From: Aureobasidium sp. EXF-3400
Lineage: Eukaryota; Ascomycota; Dothideomycetes; Dothideales; Saccotheciaceae
Assembly: GCA_024195585.1 (NCBI GenBank)
Contig: SWBL01000173.1
Span: 1-64,000 of the forward strand
Direction: 5' to 3'
DNA: 64,000 nucleotides
Part shown: in pieces, positions 48,036 through 58,357 of the stretch
Numbering within the stretch: the first letter of the stretch is position 1
Layout of the letters: each line of letters opens with the position of its first letter
The notes under the pieces: model-generated
Told to the model about the DNA's origin: nothing
What the model saw: the letters and a program-made list of their open reading frames with translations, nothing else
Database searches by the model: none
Made by a program: the position numbers and the translations under genes

Positions 48036-48870
48036 AGAAAGATACCCTACGAAACCCACAACAGCGTGGTATTGAACAAAACAGACAAGCAATTCTATTC
48101 CTCCCTCTCCAGGTGGAAGGAATCTGCTCAAGGCATGCTCGAAACATATAGTTGCCGATCCGTCCAGAAGAAGCGCCGGCCTCTCGCGCCATCATTGTAG
48201 ACAGACTTAGGCCCTCAAGCCAAAAGAAGAACTAAGCAGAACCGATTTTCCCTTCCTGGAGCCTCGAACTCCGTATAACTCCCTCTGAATGGTTGCCGAA
48301 CTCTTTTCCCGAAAGGAGCTTCTCACGAGAGCTCTGGCGTGACATGTATGAATTTATCCATGCTTCTCGTCCCGGCAGATGTTTTAACTCATTTAGTTAA
48401 GGCTTTTCCCGACGCTATGCCGAAAAGATCTGCGACTAATCTCAATGTAGACTTATGCTGATGTGCACCTTCCACGACCAGCCACGCTTGAACATGTCGA
48501 GTTTCGATACAGCAGACAATTCTTGACTGTGCAGTATGATCAGGCAGATAGAGGCGCTCTGGACGTGTATCTCATTTCGTGTGTACAGCTGTCCTGCACC
48601 GGAGTTTCAAATTTCGAAGTCTACCCGACTCAAAAGTGGATCCCGACCATCTGGCACTTCTTTCGAGGTGGAAGGAAGCACTTCGGTCTTGCTCGTTTTC
48701 ACCAAATGCCGGCTTCTGCATGCTGGTATCACGGCTGTTGATGACAGCTGCAAGGCGACCGACAGGACATAAAACACCTTTGACCCCAATTCTGTAGGTA
48801 CGAGATCTTTGCTGTGATGTGTGTCTGGATTCTTGTTATTTGACATTATAATCGGACTTTGCGAAACAAA
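48036..48870. other. Intergenic, SES1 to transporter
   Basis: No gene supported. It holds the SES1 3' flank and the transporter promoter. Confidence 0.5.
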
Positions 48871-50256
48871 ATGACAAGTTCTCGACATTCTAGCACTTCT
48901 TCAATCAAATCGGATGCCAAATCTGATATCGAAACTCCAGGACAATGCTCGAACCTAGAACACTCTGGTTATTCGCCAAATCAAAATATACAAACACTGG
49001 ATCAAAAAGCGGAATCACACACTAAGGAACAACCTTCTGGAGATCATCTTACAACTACTATACCCAATGGCGGATTCACAGCATGGCTACAAGTCTTATC
49101 TGGCTTCATGTGCTTCATGAGCTGCTGGGGTCTTATCAACGGATTCGGTGTATTCCAAGACTTTTACAGCAGCACACTTATCCCCAACATCAGCAATTCA
49201 GACATCTCATGGATTGGATCCATACAAGCCTTTTTACTATGCAGTGCAACTGTCTTCGCTGGACCCATTTACGACCGCGGACACCCTCGCCTGCTCATTA
49301 TATTCGGCTCTGCTCTTGTCGTTTTTGGAATGATGATGACGAGTTTGTGCTCGGAATACTGGCAACTCATGTTAGCGCAAGGCATTTGCGTTGGCTTTGG
49401 AGCTGGATGTTTGTTTTTACCCTCCATTGCTATTATACCCTCGTACTTTACCACTAAGAAGTCTTTTGCTATGGGTATTGCAGCTTCAGGGTCGAGTTTT
49501 GGCGGTGTCATTTTCCCTATCATTTTCCGTCGTCTCGAGCCTCAGATCGGATTTGGATGGGCTACGAGAATCATCGGATTTATTTCACTGGTTACGTTGC
49601 TGATCCCATGTTTCTGCATTGAAGCGAGGGCTTTTCCAAAGACACGCAGGAAGCTGTTGGACTTTGCTGCCTTCAAAGAACCCGCATATGCTCTGTTCAG
49701 TCTTGCTAGCTTTGTCGGCTTCGTGGGGCTATACGTCCCTTTCTTCTACATCTCCACATATGCGAGAGAGGTTTCTGGCTTACAGGATACACTTTCCTTC
49801 TACATGCTTCCCATCATGAGCGCTGGCTCCATCGCCGGCCGAATCATCCCTGGACTCATTGCAGACACATTCGGTGCTTTGAATGTACTTGGCTGCTGCA
49901 CTTTATGCGCTAGTATACTCGGGTTTTGCTGGATAGCTGTTGAGCATACTGCTGGTGGTTTGATTGTTTGGGCTTTGCTGTATGGTGCTCTTTCTGGTGC
50001 GTTTGTTAGTTTGCAACCTACGACGGTCGCTTCGATTACTAAGGATTTGAGTACGGTTGGTGGAAGGATGGGGATGAATACTTTCTGTGCTTCTTTTGGC
50101 ATTCTCATTGGTACGCCAATTGCAGGTTTGCTGGTGGAGAGCGGTAATTGGGTGGGCATGCAAGTGTTTTCGGGTGCTACTCTTCTAGGTGCTGCGGTAC
50201 TGGTCATGGCTACGAGAGTCTCCATCACTGGATTCGAGGTTTTGGTCAAGGCTTGA
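48871..50256 (+). CDS. MFS transporter, monocarboxylate-permease-like
   Basis: A single exon of 461 aa from the ATG at 48871. A hydrophilic Ser/Thr-rich cytosolic N-terminus (about 65 aa) is followed by 12 predicted helices. GGFTAWLQVLSGFMCFMSCWG at the start of helix 1 and INGFGVFQDFY after it are the usual entry of fungal monocarboxylate-transporter (SLC16-type) MFS proteins. The loop after helix 2 has GPIYDRGHPR, a variant of the MFS motif A, and the central loop is short. Substrates in this family range from carboxylates to riboflavin and nicotinate; here it is unknown. Confidence 0.9.
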   Translation: MTSSRHSSTSSIKSDAKSDIETPGQCSNLEHSGYSPNQNIQTLDQKAESHTKEQPSGDHLTTTIPNGGFTAWLQVLSGFMCFMSCWGLINGFGVFQDFYSSTLIPNISNSDISWIGSIQAFLLCSATVFAGPIYDRGHPRLLIIFGSALVVFGMMMTSLCSEYWQLMLAQGICVGFGAGCLFLPSIAIIPSYFTTKKSFAMGIAASGSSFGGVIFPIIFRRLEPQIGFGWATRIIGFISLVTLLIPCFCIEARAFPKTRRKLLDFAAFKEPAYALFSLASFVGFVGLYVPFFYISTYAREVSGLQDTLSFYMLPIMSAGSIAGRIIPGLIADTFGALNVLGCCTLCASILGFCWIAVEHTAGGLIVWALLYGALSGAFVSLQPTTVASITKDLSTVGGRMGMNTFCASFGILIGTPIAGLLVESGNWVGMQVFSGATLLGAAVLVMATRVSITGFEVLVKA

Positions 50257-50403
50257 GTACTGCGACACAAGTAGAAGTGGTTCTAGATAGATGTGCTCAA
50301 ACGAAATGTACGAGTTGCTTTGCGCATGTATGTACTCTATAAAACAAAACTATAACCATCTATCCAGCAAGAGAGAGTAGACAAACGATCTTTCGTTCCT
50401 TCC

Positions 50404-53400
50404 TCAGATGCGCATGCTCTCTGCAATAAGCTTATATTCCTTCCTCTTCTTTTGGTGGCTCGGTCGTAGTTTGGCATTGGCCTTGCCAATCCACTTGGCA
50501 AGAGGAGGGAAAACAACTCGTTCGGCCAGGTACGAACATGCGAATCCTCCTGTCGCGAGGACCAAAATGAAGATGCGGAAACTTGATGACATGTCTGTTA
50601 GCTCCATCAGGCTGACAAGCCATGGAGCAGGGTCGAACAGCATGTAGGCGGATATGCCAACGGCAGTCACCATTGTGATAACGAAGGGCACTATAAACAT
50701 GTTAGTAAATGTATTGTTATCTGCGAATACCAAGATGGACTTACGATTCTGCGTCATGGACTGTCTGAAGGGAGGTCCAACGCTGAGCACAATGGCGGAA
50801 AGAATGTATTGGAAGCAAGAGACGAGGAAGAGAGTGGTGTTTTGCGAGTTCTCCGAGTTCGAGTGCTCCTTGTCCAGTACTGGTGGCTGGTACCAAGGTT
50901 GGCGTTGTACAATCTCCCAACCAACGAGTTGGGTCAAGACACAGATGACAATCTGGCCAAGAAGGGGTACAAGAACTTTGCGCGAGACCAAGCTGGCAGT
51001 GGGGCGCTTCTTGGAAAGGACAGGGTATGGGCCAGTCCAGCCCATGAAGATGGCGATGGGAAGAATGAGGGCCAAATCGATAAACAAGAATTGGAAGTCT
51101 CCAAGGTTAGACGCAGAAGCATAGAGGAAGCTCACAGAGGTGAACTGGATAGCAGAGTACAACGACATGTACTTGAAACAGCTGAAACTTGTGACGAGCG
51201 CTCCTCTTCCTTCGCGGATCACCTCCGGTACACAGGAGATGTCGAAGATACGGCTGGTGAATGGCGCAGCAACTGAAGCTTCAGCCTCAGAGAGGGAGAT
51301 ACCCACATCTGCAGCTTTGAGGGCACCACAATCGTTGGCACCATCACCACAGAAACCGCAGCAATAGTCGATGCTCTGGAGTTTCTCTACAAGTTCATGC
51401 TTCTCGTCGGGCGACATGCGCGCAAACACTTGACCGCATACTAGCATCTCCCGAAGGACCTTAGGTGAGGCAAAGTCGACAAGCCAGCGGAAAACATCAC
51501 CACTGACCGCAATGGAGTAGTTGCGCAAGTTCGAGACGTCGTATGGCAGAGAAGAGTCGTGTTCTGCAGGCGGAGGCAAAGGCTTCAGGGTGTTGTCGTC
51601 CAGTTGGTAGGCCGGGTTGTCCACACTTTCCCAACTCAAACGGGACAGTGCTGTACGCGAATCACCCTCGACAAAGTGAGGAACGAAACAGTGAGCAGAT
51701 CTATCGATCAAGTTGCACTCTCTGGCGACACTGATAGCAGTCAGGATGTTGTCTCCGGTGCACATAACGGTGCGGATGTTTGCGTCACGAAGCTCTTCGA
51801 TGATACCCGTGGTGGTGGGCTTGAGCTTGTTTTCGAAGATGATGAACCCGACGAACTCGAGGTTAGACTCGGCCTCTTCGCGCTTCATCTTTTGCACCTT
51901 CAACCAGTTGAGTTTGAAGATGTGCTTGGTTGCGCAAGCAATAACACGGAAACCGCGGTGGGTGTAGTAGCTGAGCAGCTCTTCGTAGTCTGGTGGGAAA
52001 CTCTCAGGGCGACAGATGTCCTTCATACATTCAGGAGCACCCTTGACGTAGACATTGCCGCTTGGGTCGCCAAATTGACGAACGATAACACTTGCGCGTC
52101 TCAATTGGGAAACGAATTCGAAGGACTTCAGCACTCCAAGTTCGATCGCTCGCTTGTTGTTGGGAGAGTTTTCGTCTTCATCCAGGTCAAGTTCCATGCC
52201 AGGTGGGGGACGGGCTACCGATGGTGACAGCGAGTTTTGTTCGTCCTCGTCAGTTGCGCCAGGCCGTTCAGATCCTTCTTCGTATTGCCAGCCAGTGAAC
52301 TGAAACATCTTGAGGTCCAGAGGGTCACCAACGAACTCGTCGTCGACAATTCGCAGAGAGTGGCAAGTGGCCATGGTATACAAGATTGCTTTGTTTGCGT
52401 TGTAGTCGACTGTAGGATCACGCTCGTAGGTTGCGCCAGGCAGAAGAGCTGTAGAGTCGGTGAGGATATCGCTGAATCTGTTTGCAGGTCGGTGTACTAC
52501 ACGGGTACCTAATACGTCAAGGCCGTCCTCGGTCAAAGTACCGGTCTTGTCGAAGCAGACCACGTCGAGTTTACCACCAACATTGACTCTCTGAGGACTG
52601 ATGCAGAAGATGAACTTCTTTTTCAGCCTGGATAGCGCGAAATTGGTGCCAATAGTCAGAGTGGCGGGTAGTGCAGGGGGAACAACAATGGTGATCAAAT
52701 CCAGAGCGCGGACGACAATAAGATGCCATTCGAGACCGAGACGAACAAAGTTGATGAAGGAAGCTACAAAGCCAATCATGGCGATGCCTGCCATGACTGC
52801 GATGTAACGGAACGAGTCTCGGTAGAATTTAAATCCAGAAGGCTTGGGGAAGAGCATGGAGCGGACCAATGCTCCTTTCGTTGTGTTGAATCCGGTGCGA
52901 ACGACGAGAGCCAGAGCCGCGGCTTCATCACTCTTGTCTTCCTGAGGTCTGCGAGCACGGATAATCTTGGTACCGCTGAACAAGAAGTTTCTTGCAATCT
53001 CTGGATGCATGGAAGAAGCACTCAGATCGAGGAGTTCCAATGATTCATCGGTTGTCGGAATTTTTGAGACCGGAACAGATTCTCCTGTAAGCATGCTCTC
53101 GTTGACGATGCAATCGCCAGAAAGCAGAAGACTGTCACAAGGGAATTGAGTGAGGTTGGGATCCGTGATTTCATAGACGTCTCCCGGGACCAGATCGCTG
53201 GACTGAACATAGCGCCAGAATCCGCTTCTGAGCACACGAATATCACACTCGAAGCGTGAAATTTCGCGAAGACGTGCCATGGTCGCCCTGGTCTCTATCA
53301 GGGTGGAGGCGATACTTACGATCGAAATGATGAAGATGCAAGCGGCGTAGTAGTAGTACTCATCCACAGACCAGAGCACCAAACTGGCGATCTGGAAGAT

Positions 53401-54565
53401 GTAGAAGGGATGCAGAGCTTCGTCAACAAGGAGCTGACCAATTGACTTCTGCTCGATATCGATCATGTTCTTGCCGAAGATACGCTCGCGGTTTTCTTGC
53501 TCCTCGCCATCAATGCCAGCACGGATAGTAACCACATCAGTCCAAGCAGGGTCTTGCCATGTGTTTCCAAGAATGAACTTGTCCTTGAATGGATGGAAGC
53601 AGAAACGGATATAGCGGTAGTCCATGATGCGAAGTTCGTCGAGGATGGGGTCGTTGTATTCATCGAACTCGCGCATCTTACCCTTACCAGGCATGCCAAA
53701 GACTGAAGAAAGGGGCAGATCGAAACTCTGCTTACTTAGCTGCTGAACAACCATTTCGTTCCACTGATTCTCGATGACCAGCCAGTCGCACTTGTGTAAA
53801 GGAGCTGAGGAGCCAATCAATCGTACGCGCCATCGTGGCAACCAGCGGAACAACAAAAAGCCAAGTCCAAGAGTGCAGATGGATATGCAGAGATAGATGG
53901 CATATCCGAGAACCGAAGTCTTGAAACCAGCAACGACAATAGTCATGTCCTCGTTCTGAATGTAGATCTTCTGGGTCGTCCTTCCGCCTGAGCCATAACC
54001 ACTTCGAACGCTTCTGTCTGTGTCCGAGGAGCGACGGCGTCGCAAAAGTGGACTGCGTGCGGATGAGCGAGAGTAGCCGGAAGACTTTCGACTGTGTAGT
54101 GAGGGACGATGGTTCGATTCCAGGTCCATGTCGGGCTCAGCAAAGGCATGAGCGTCTTCAGCATCAGCACGGCCTTCTTCAGCCTCAGCCTCTTCATCTA
54201 TGATGGCTTCCTCCTGGAGCCATTCTTCGTCCGAGATATCACGGTCCTCGTCCTCATCGTCGTAGTAGGTGAAGCTGGTAGTCGAGTCTGCGCGCGAACG
54301 TCGGTGGGCAAAGGAACTGTTGGCGGTAGGGACACTCTCGGACATGGGGCCTGAGAAGATCTCGTCGCTGGCCATGCCGACATTGCTGAGGAAACTAACC
54401 CTGCTTTTGTGAGTACGAGCAGCATGGAGGCATGGCCGAGGGGTATATATATACTGACTCGCTCATGTTGGATTCGCGACGGTAAAAGTTATGACGGCGG
54501 CTGGCCGTGTCGTCGTCGACGGTGACGGACGAGCGCCGGCGGCTTCTAGAGCCATTGCGATCCAT
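50404..54565 (-). CDS. YPK9: P5B-type ATPase, Ypk9/ATP13A2 family
   Basis: Exons 54459-54565, 50745-54400 and 50404-50690 encode 1349 aa. Exon 1 gives MDRNGSRSRRRSS and ends in RRESNMSE, joining EVSFLSNVG-MASDEIFSG. The N-terminal 150 residues are acidic and disordered. P-type landmarks: LTGESVPVSK (about 472), the P5 signature PPALPATLTIG, the phosphorylation loop DKTGTLTEDG (about 653), and GDGANDCGALK (about 1055). PPALP, rather than PPELP, marks the P5B subgroup, which exports polyamines from vacuole or lysosome. The last intron is 54 nt, a multiple of three with no stop, so the genomic frame reads through; its GTAAGT, ACTAAC branch and TATAG make splicing likely. Confidence 0.95.
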
Positions 54566-55208
54566 GGAGCCTGCTGTTTGTCGAAGAGGAGCAACAGCAA
54601 CTGTCACTACTCGTGGGCAAGCAGACGAATGGACAAAGTCACGACGAGCGAAAAGAAAGCACCGACAGCAAAGTCGCGCGGCAGACGGGTCGAATATGAC
54701 GATAGAGGCCTTCCTGTTCGGGAAACGATCGTAGAGAGCCGAAGCCGTGAGCGGGCCCTGTGCGCACTTCGACACTGGTGGGTCACGGCTCACGCAGGCA
54801 CCGTATGAGTGCATGCGACAAGTGCCATATTCTAAGCGACCCTGTCCCTGTTTTGACTTGAACATTCATGTAGTTTTCTGGGCTGTTTCTAGCATTCGTT
54901 AATTCTAATAGTGTACAAATCACAAACTAAACACCAATTCACGCTGGAGCAGCAGTTGAGTTTGGAACGTTAAAAATTTCGAGACGACGGGAACCAGTTT
55001 ATCTCATCATGGCTATTGCGCCATGCCGGGAGGCTTTTGCGATTCTTTTGTGGACATGAAACTAGTCGGCAGCTTCCCTTCCCAGACTGAGAAAACGCCT
55101 TCCTTTTGAACCACTGGCTTTGTCATAGAGGCCAGGTTGACTGCAAACCAACACCGCTGCGACACTTGATCATGCTCGTTATCCCATCGATTCCGTCCGG
55201 GGGCGCAC
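54566..55208. other. Intergenic, YPK9 promoter and RPL33 3' flank
   Basis: No gene supported. It has a GC-rich left half (the YPK9 leader) and an A/T-rich stretch at 54890-54980. Confidence 0.5.
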
Positions 55209-55863
55209 TTATATCGAAGAAGGGTAAAGCATGACGCGGACGGTGGCACCGAACGAACGGGGAGGGAGGTTGTTGCGGAACTGAGCGCGGACGACACCAG
55301 AGTTGCCTGTAAATCTTTCGTCAGATGTGCTCCAAAACTCTTTCTGTGATCCAGGGAATATGTACCGTGAGCGCGGGTGACCTTGCCCCACATGACTCTG
55401 ATCTTGGTGCCGCGGACCTCCTTTGAGGCGCGGTAGACGAAGGCGACCTTCTTTCCGAGGTAGAAGCTGGCGGCCTTGGAGTCGTCGACACCCTCAATCT
55501 TGATCAGACTGGTGTTGGGGTTGGTGTTGCGCTTGCCTCTCTGGTAGCTGAGGTGACGTCCCCTGTGCGAAAGAGGTCAATATACGTTCTGTGCGCCATG
55601 CGTCGAATCTTCTGTCGTAATTGCAAAGTGTGGTGTTTTGGGACATTATTCGATCGTAATCGGTTCGGATAGATGCAGCGAGATGGGCGTAGTGAAAGTT
55701 GTGACAGCGATTCGGATTCTTTACTCACTTGACGTAGACTGGAGTATGCGTTAGCAGACATTTCTTTCAAGACAGAACAACTTCAATCTGGCAGGTGGCG
55801 TCTTCGCGAGACCAGACTCCAGATTTAGGGAAACTCACGGCGGTGACCTTGCTCGGATGGCAT
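55209..55863 (-). CDS. RPL33: 60S ribosomal protein L33 (L35a/eL33)
   Basis: Four exons (55839-55863, 55729-55738, 55366-55562, 55209-55306) encode 109 aa, normal for the family. Exon 2 is just 10 nt, coding LYVK across its junctions, and is required to join MPSEQGHR to [20 protein letters not shown]. Hallmarks: [36 protein letters not shown], and the end [21 protein letters not shown]. It is a large-subunit protein with C-ending codon bias. Confidence 0.95.
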
Positions 55864-56512
55864 CTTGTGTCGATTTATATTGTCCCGGCGAGTGTCGATG
55901 TATAAGTCGTGGTCGTCTCACGGATGTCGTCTCGTCTCACGGTGAAATTCGAGCAGGTCGAACTTCGTGTGGGCGTCAAAGTGCGCCGAGGACTTAGCCG
56001 CTAGCGTCTTGGCGTCAACTCCCGCAACTCAAGTCCTCACTCTCCGCGCACCACGCTCACATTCACTCGCAGTCGTTTGTTCTACATTGTATGATGAGTA
56101 TGCCATATCTATGAGCTTTTCATGAGAACCATCACGCCCGGCACAAATTTCAAAGATGTAGTCACCATCAGAGCGTGCTCTACGCTACTATACTCCAGCA
56201 CCATCTCCCCACATTCAAAGCAGACGTCACCTTGGTAGTCGAACAGAGAAAAAGTCTTGAGGAATCGACTGTTTATTTTATGCCTGCAATAATACATTGT
56301 CTTGCCTCTAAGGTGAAAACGGAGCAGGTCTAATAAGAAAAAGCCTGCAAGATTTCGAGATTCCTTCCTCCGTTTCGTGTTCGATCCTTGACCATGCAGA
56401 TACCAAGTGCTTTCCTAGCCTGCAGTAGGCCCAGAGTGGTACACCGCAGTAGAATCATCTGACCGCAGTCAATCGCCGAACGATCAACAGCAATGTAGGT
56501 GCACTGAAGCCA
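55864..56512. other. Intergenic, RPL33 promoter and AT-hook gene 3' flank
   Basis: A 62-codon frame at 56109-56297 (minus) has no support. The region next to 55864 serves as the RPL33 promoter. No RNA gene seen. Confidence 0.5.
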
Positions 56513-57254
56513 CTAAACCTCAGACTGGTCCTCCTCCTTGATCACTTCAGAAGTCTCTTCGTCCTCCTGAGCAGCCTCAACTTTGTCAGAAATGACATTG
56601 GTGTTGTCAGCGGCGTCCTCCTCATCATCCTCGACAGCCTTGCTCATGGCGGTCTTAGACTTGACTGGGGTCTTGCGAGGACGACCGGCCTTCTTGGGAG
56701 TCTTGTGAGTCTCATCATCATCCTCGTCCTCATCGTCGGCACGAACGATGCTCTTGGTGAACTTCTTGCGGATAGACTTGGGAGCGACTTCGTCTTCATC
56801 ATCGTCCTCGGCCTTGATCAAGTTCTTGGCAGCCTTCTTGCGAAGACTCTTGGGAGCGTCTTCGTCTTCGTCAGATCCGGTGTCCTCTGCCTTGCGCTTG
56901 GGAGGACGACCCTTGCCTTTGGTCGTCTTGGGGGTCTTGGGAGTCGAAGGGGCAGAACCGTCGGCTCCAGCGAATGGCGCAGTAACGTCTGTCTTGCCGC
57001 CGGCCTTCTCGATCTTTGTGAGGATATTGCGGTAAGAGACCTTCATGCTGTTGACGCTGGCGGCGCCATAAGCCTGAGTTGCCTTGTCCCAGTCAACCTG
57101 CTGCAAATGTCAAGTCAGTGCCTAGCACGGACAGTGTGTGAGTCCACAAATTTCAACTCACATCGTTGCCGTCAGAGCTGAAATGCATGGCGAGGATACG
57201 GTCCTTGTCGACATCGCTGAGGACAGCCTTGGCTGTGGCGTACGAGTATGACAT
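56513..57254 (-). CDS. Acidic nuclear protein with AT-hook-like motifs
   Basis: Exons 57162-57254 and 56513-57100 encode 226 aa. The first 70 residues look folded (DRILAMHFSSDGND, then VDWDKATQAYGAASVNSMK), recalling small ascomycete Myb/SANT-like nuclear proteins. Two AT-hook-like cores follow, KGRPPKRK (about 115) and AGRPRKTP (about 175). Between them a tandem segment occurs twice: APKSLRKKAAKNLIKAEDD and APKSIRKKFTKSIVRADDE. The tail is strongly acidic. The acceptor offers tandem CAGCAG, so one Gln may be included or skipped. DNA or chromatin binding is inferred from composition; the precise role is unknown. Confidence 0.75.
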
Positions 57255-57497
57255 GATGGGCGAATGTTTGAAGGATGATGGATGGAAAGTGGTTGATGAA
57301 GATGAAATAGTGCAGGCTCGAGGAGCGTGTGCAGGAATGGAAACTCGACGGAAGGTGTTGGAATAGCACTGAACGTAGCACTGAACGAAAAGGTCCTGAT
57401 CACGCTCTGTGTCCGAGACAGTGAAGAAAACACGAAAGAGAGCAGCAGAGACAAGCTCGAATGGATGCTCTGAATTGGATTGTGGGTTTCCGGGACG

Positions 57498-58004
57498 ATG
57501 TCACCGCACAACACAAGACCTACACACTTTCTGAAACATGCTTTCGCAGATATAGAAAAAACCGGTTGGTATCCCAGTCAAGGAAATACCTACATCCTAT
57601 GGAGGCTTCTAGAGGACATGGTCGAGTTTCCAGAGGGTGTAGACAAACTTATCCTTGAACCAGCCATTCTGACACAACTGAGTTCTCAGCTGCGCTATCA
57701 AAGTATGCTCTCTTTGCGATTTTCTCCAACCTCCTCATTTGCTGGGGATTGTTCTTGTGTAGCTACTCATCAATACATGATACTTTTTCGAAACAAAGTG
57801 ACCACCACAGAGAGGTTCACCTTGGATGACAATACTCCAAAATCGTCCTTCGCGACTTGTCGCTGGTTCTCTCAGGTGGAATTGATCAAAGCTTCAGGCC
57901 TACTAGGTCTAGTGATGTGGGATGAGGAAAGAAGGGAAGAATCAATATTTCTGGCTTCTATGGAAGCTATAATGAACTTACGAATCTGGTCTAAATTTGG
58001 ATGA
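57498..58004 (+). CDS. Uncertain small gene, unknown function
   Basis: Not recognised. From the ATG at 57498 an open frame runs to 58004. The part up to 57702 (HAFADIEKTGWYPSQGNTY, then LWRLLEDMVEFPEGVDKLIL) looks protein-like with helical character. A 60 nt GTATGC..TGTGTAG segment (57703-57762) is a possible in-frame intron; with it removed the product is about 148 aa, retained about 168 aa. It diverges from the AT-hook gene with a 243-base gap. There is no signal peptide or membrane helix. It may also be a remnant or a chance frame. Confidence 0.35.
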   Translation: MSPHNTRPTHFLKHAFADIEKTGWYPSQGNTYILWRLLEDMVEFPEGVDKLILEPAILTQLSSQLRYQSMLSLRFSPTSSFAGDCSCVATHQYMILFRNKVTTTERFTLDDNTPKSSFATCRWFSQVELIKASGLLGLVMWDEERREESIFLASMEAIMNLRIWSKFG

Positions 58005-58357
58005 TGCCAGAAGCTGGTTAAGCAAGCATAAAGGAGGCTTCAGGGTAGCAGCAGCAAATTGAGCGACGTGGCTCTGTACGAGACGGACAGGAAAGGGGAG
58101 CAGTGGTTCAAACGGTCGGATGAGAAAAGGGAATACTCGAAGCAAAGGACGTGTTATGGATGGACAGTTCAAAAATAGGGGCGGACCCTTGCTGCGGCGT
58201 TGCCCCTGGCGTTGATTCGTGTAGCGGCGGGGTGTTGGCATATTGGAACAGCTGGTGCTTCATTTCATCTCGTCCATTTCACCTTGATTGTCTTTGTCGC
58301 TTTTGCTTCTTTTTTACCTTTACGTCTTTCTAATCCACACACTCACTCTCCCTCGTA
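58005..58357. other. Upstream region of GMPPA-like gene
   Basis: The right end is T/C rich (58260-58355), a typical leader. No gene supported. Confidence 0.45.

Noticed and set aside
51559..52227. 222-codon plus-strand frame inside the P5B ATPase gene
   Set aside because: Antisense to conserved catalytic domain; no domain of its own.
54113..54124. GGTTCGATTCC, a tRNA T-loop-like sequence
   Set aside because: No acceptor, D or anticodon arm nearby; it lies in the N-terminal coding region of the P5B ATPase.
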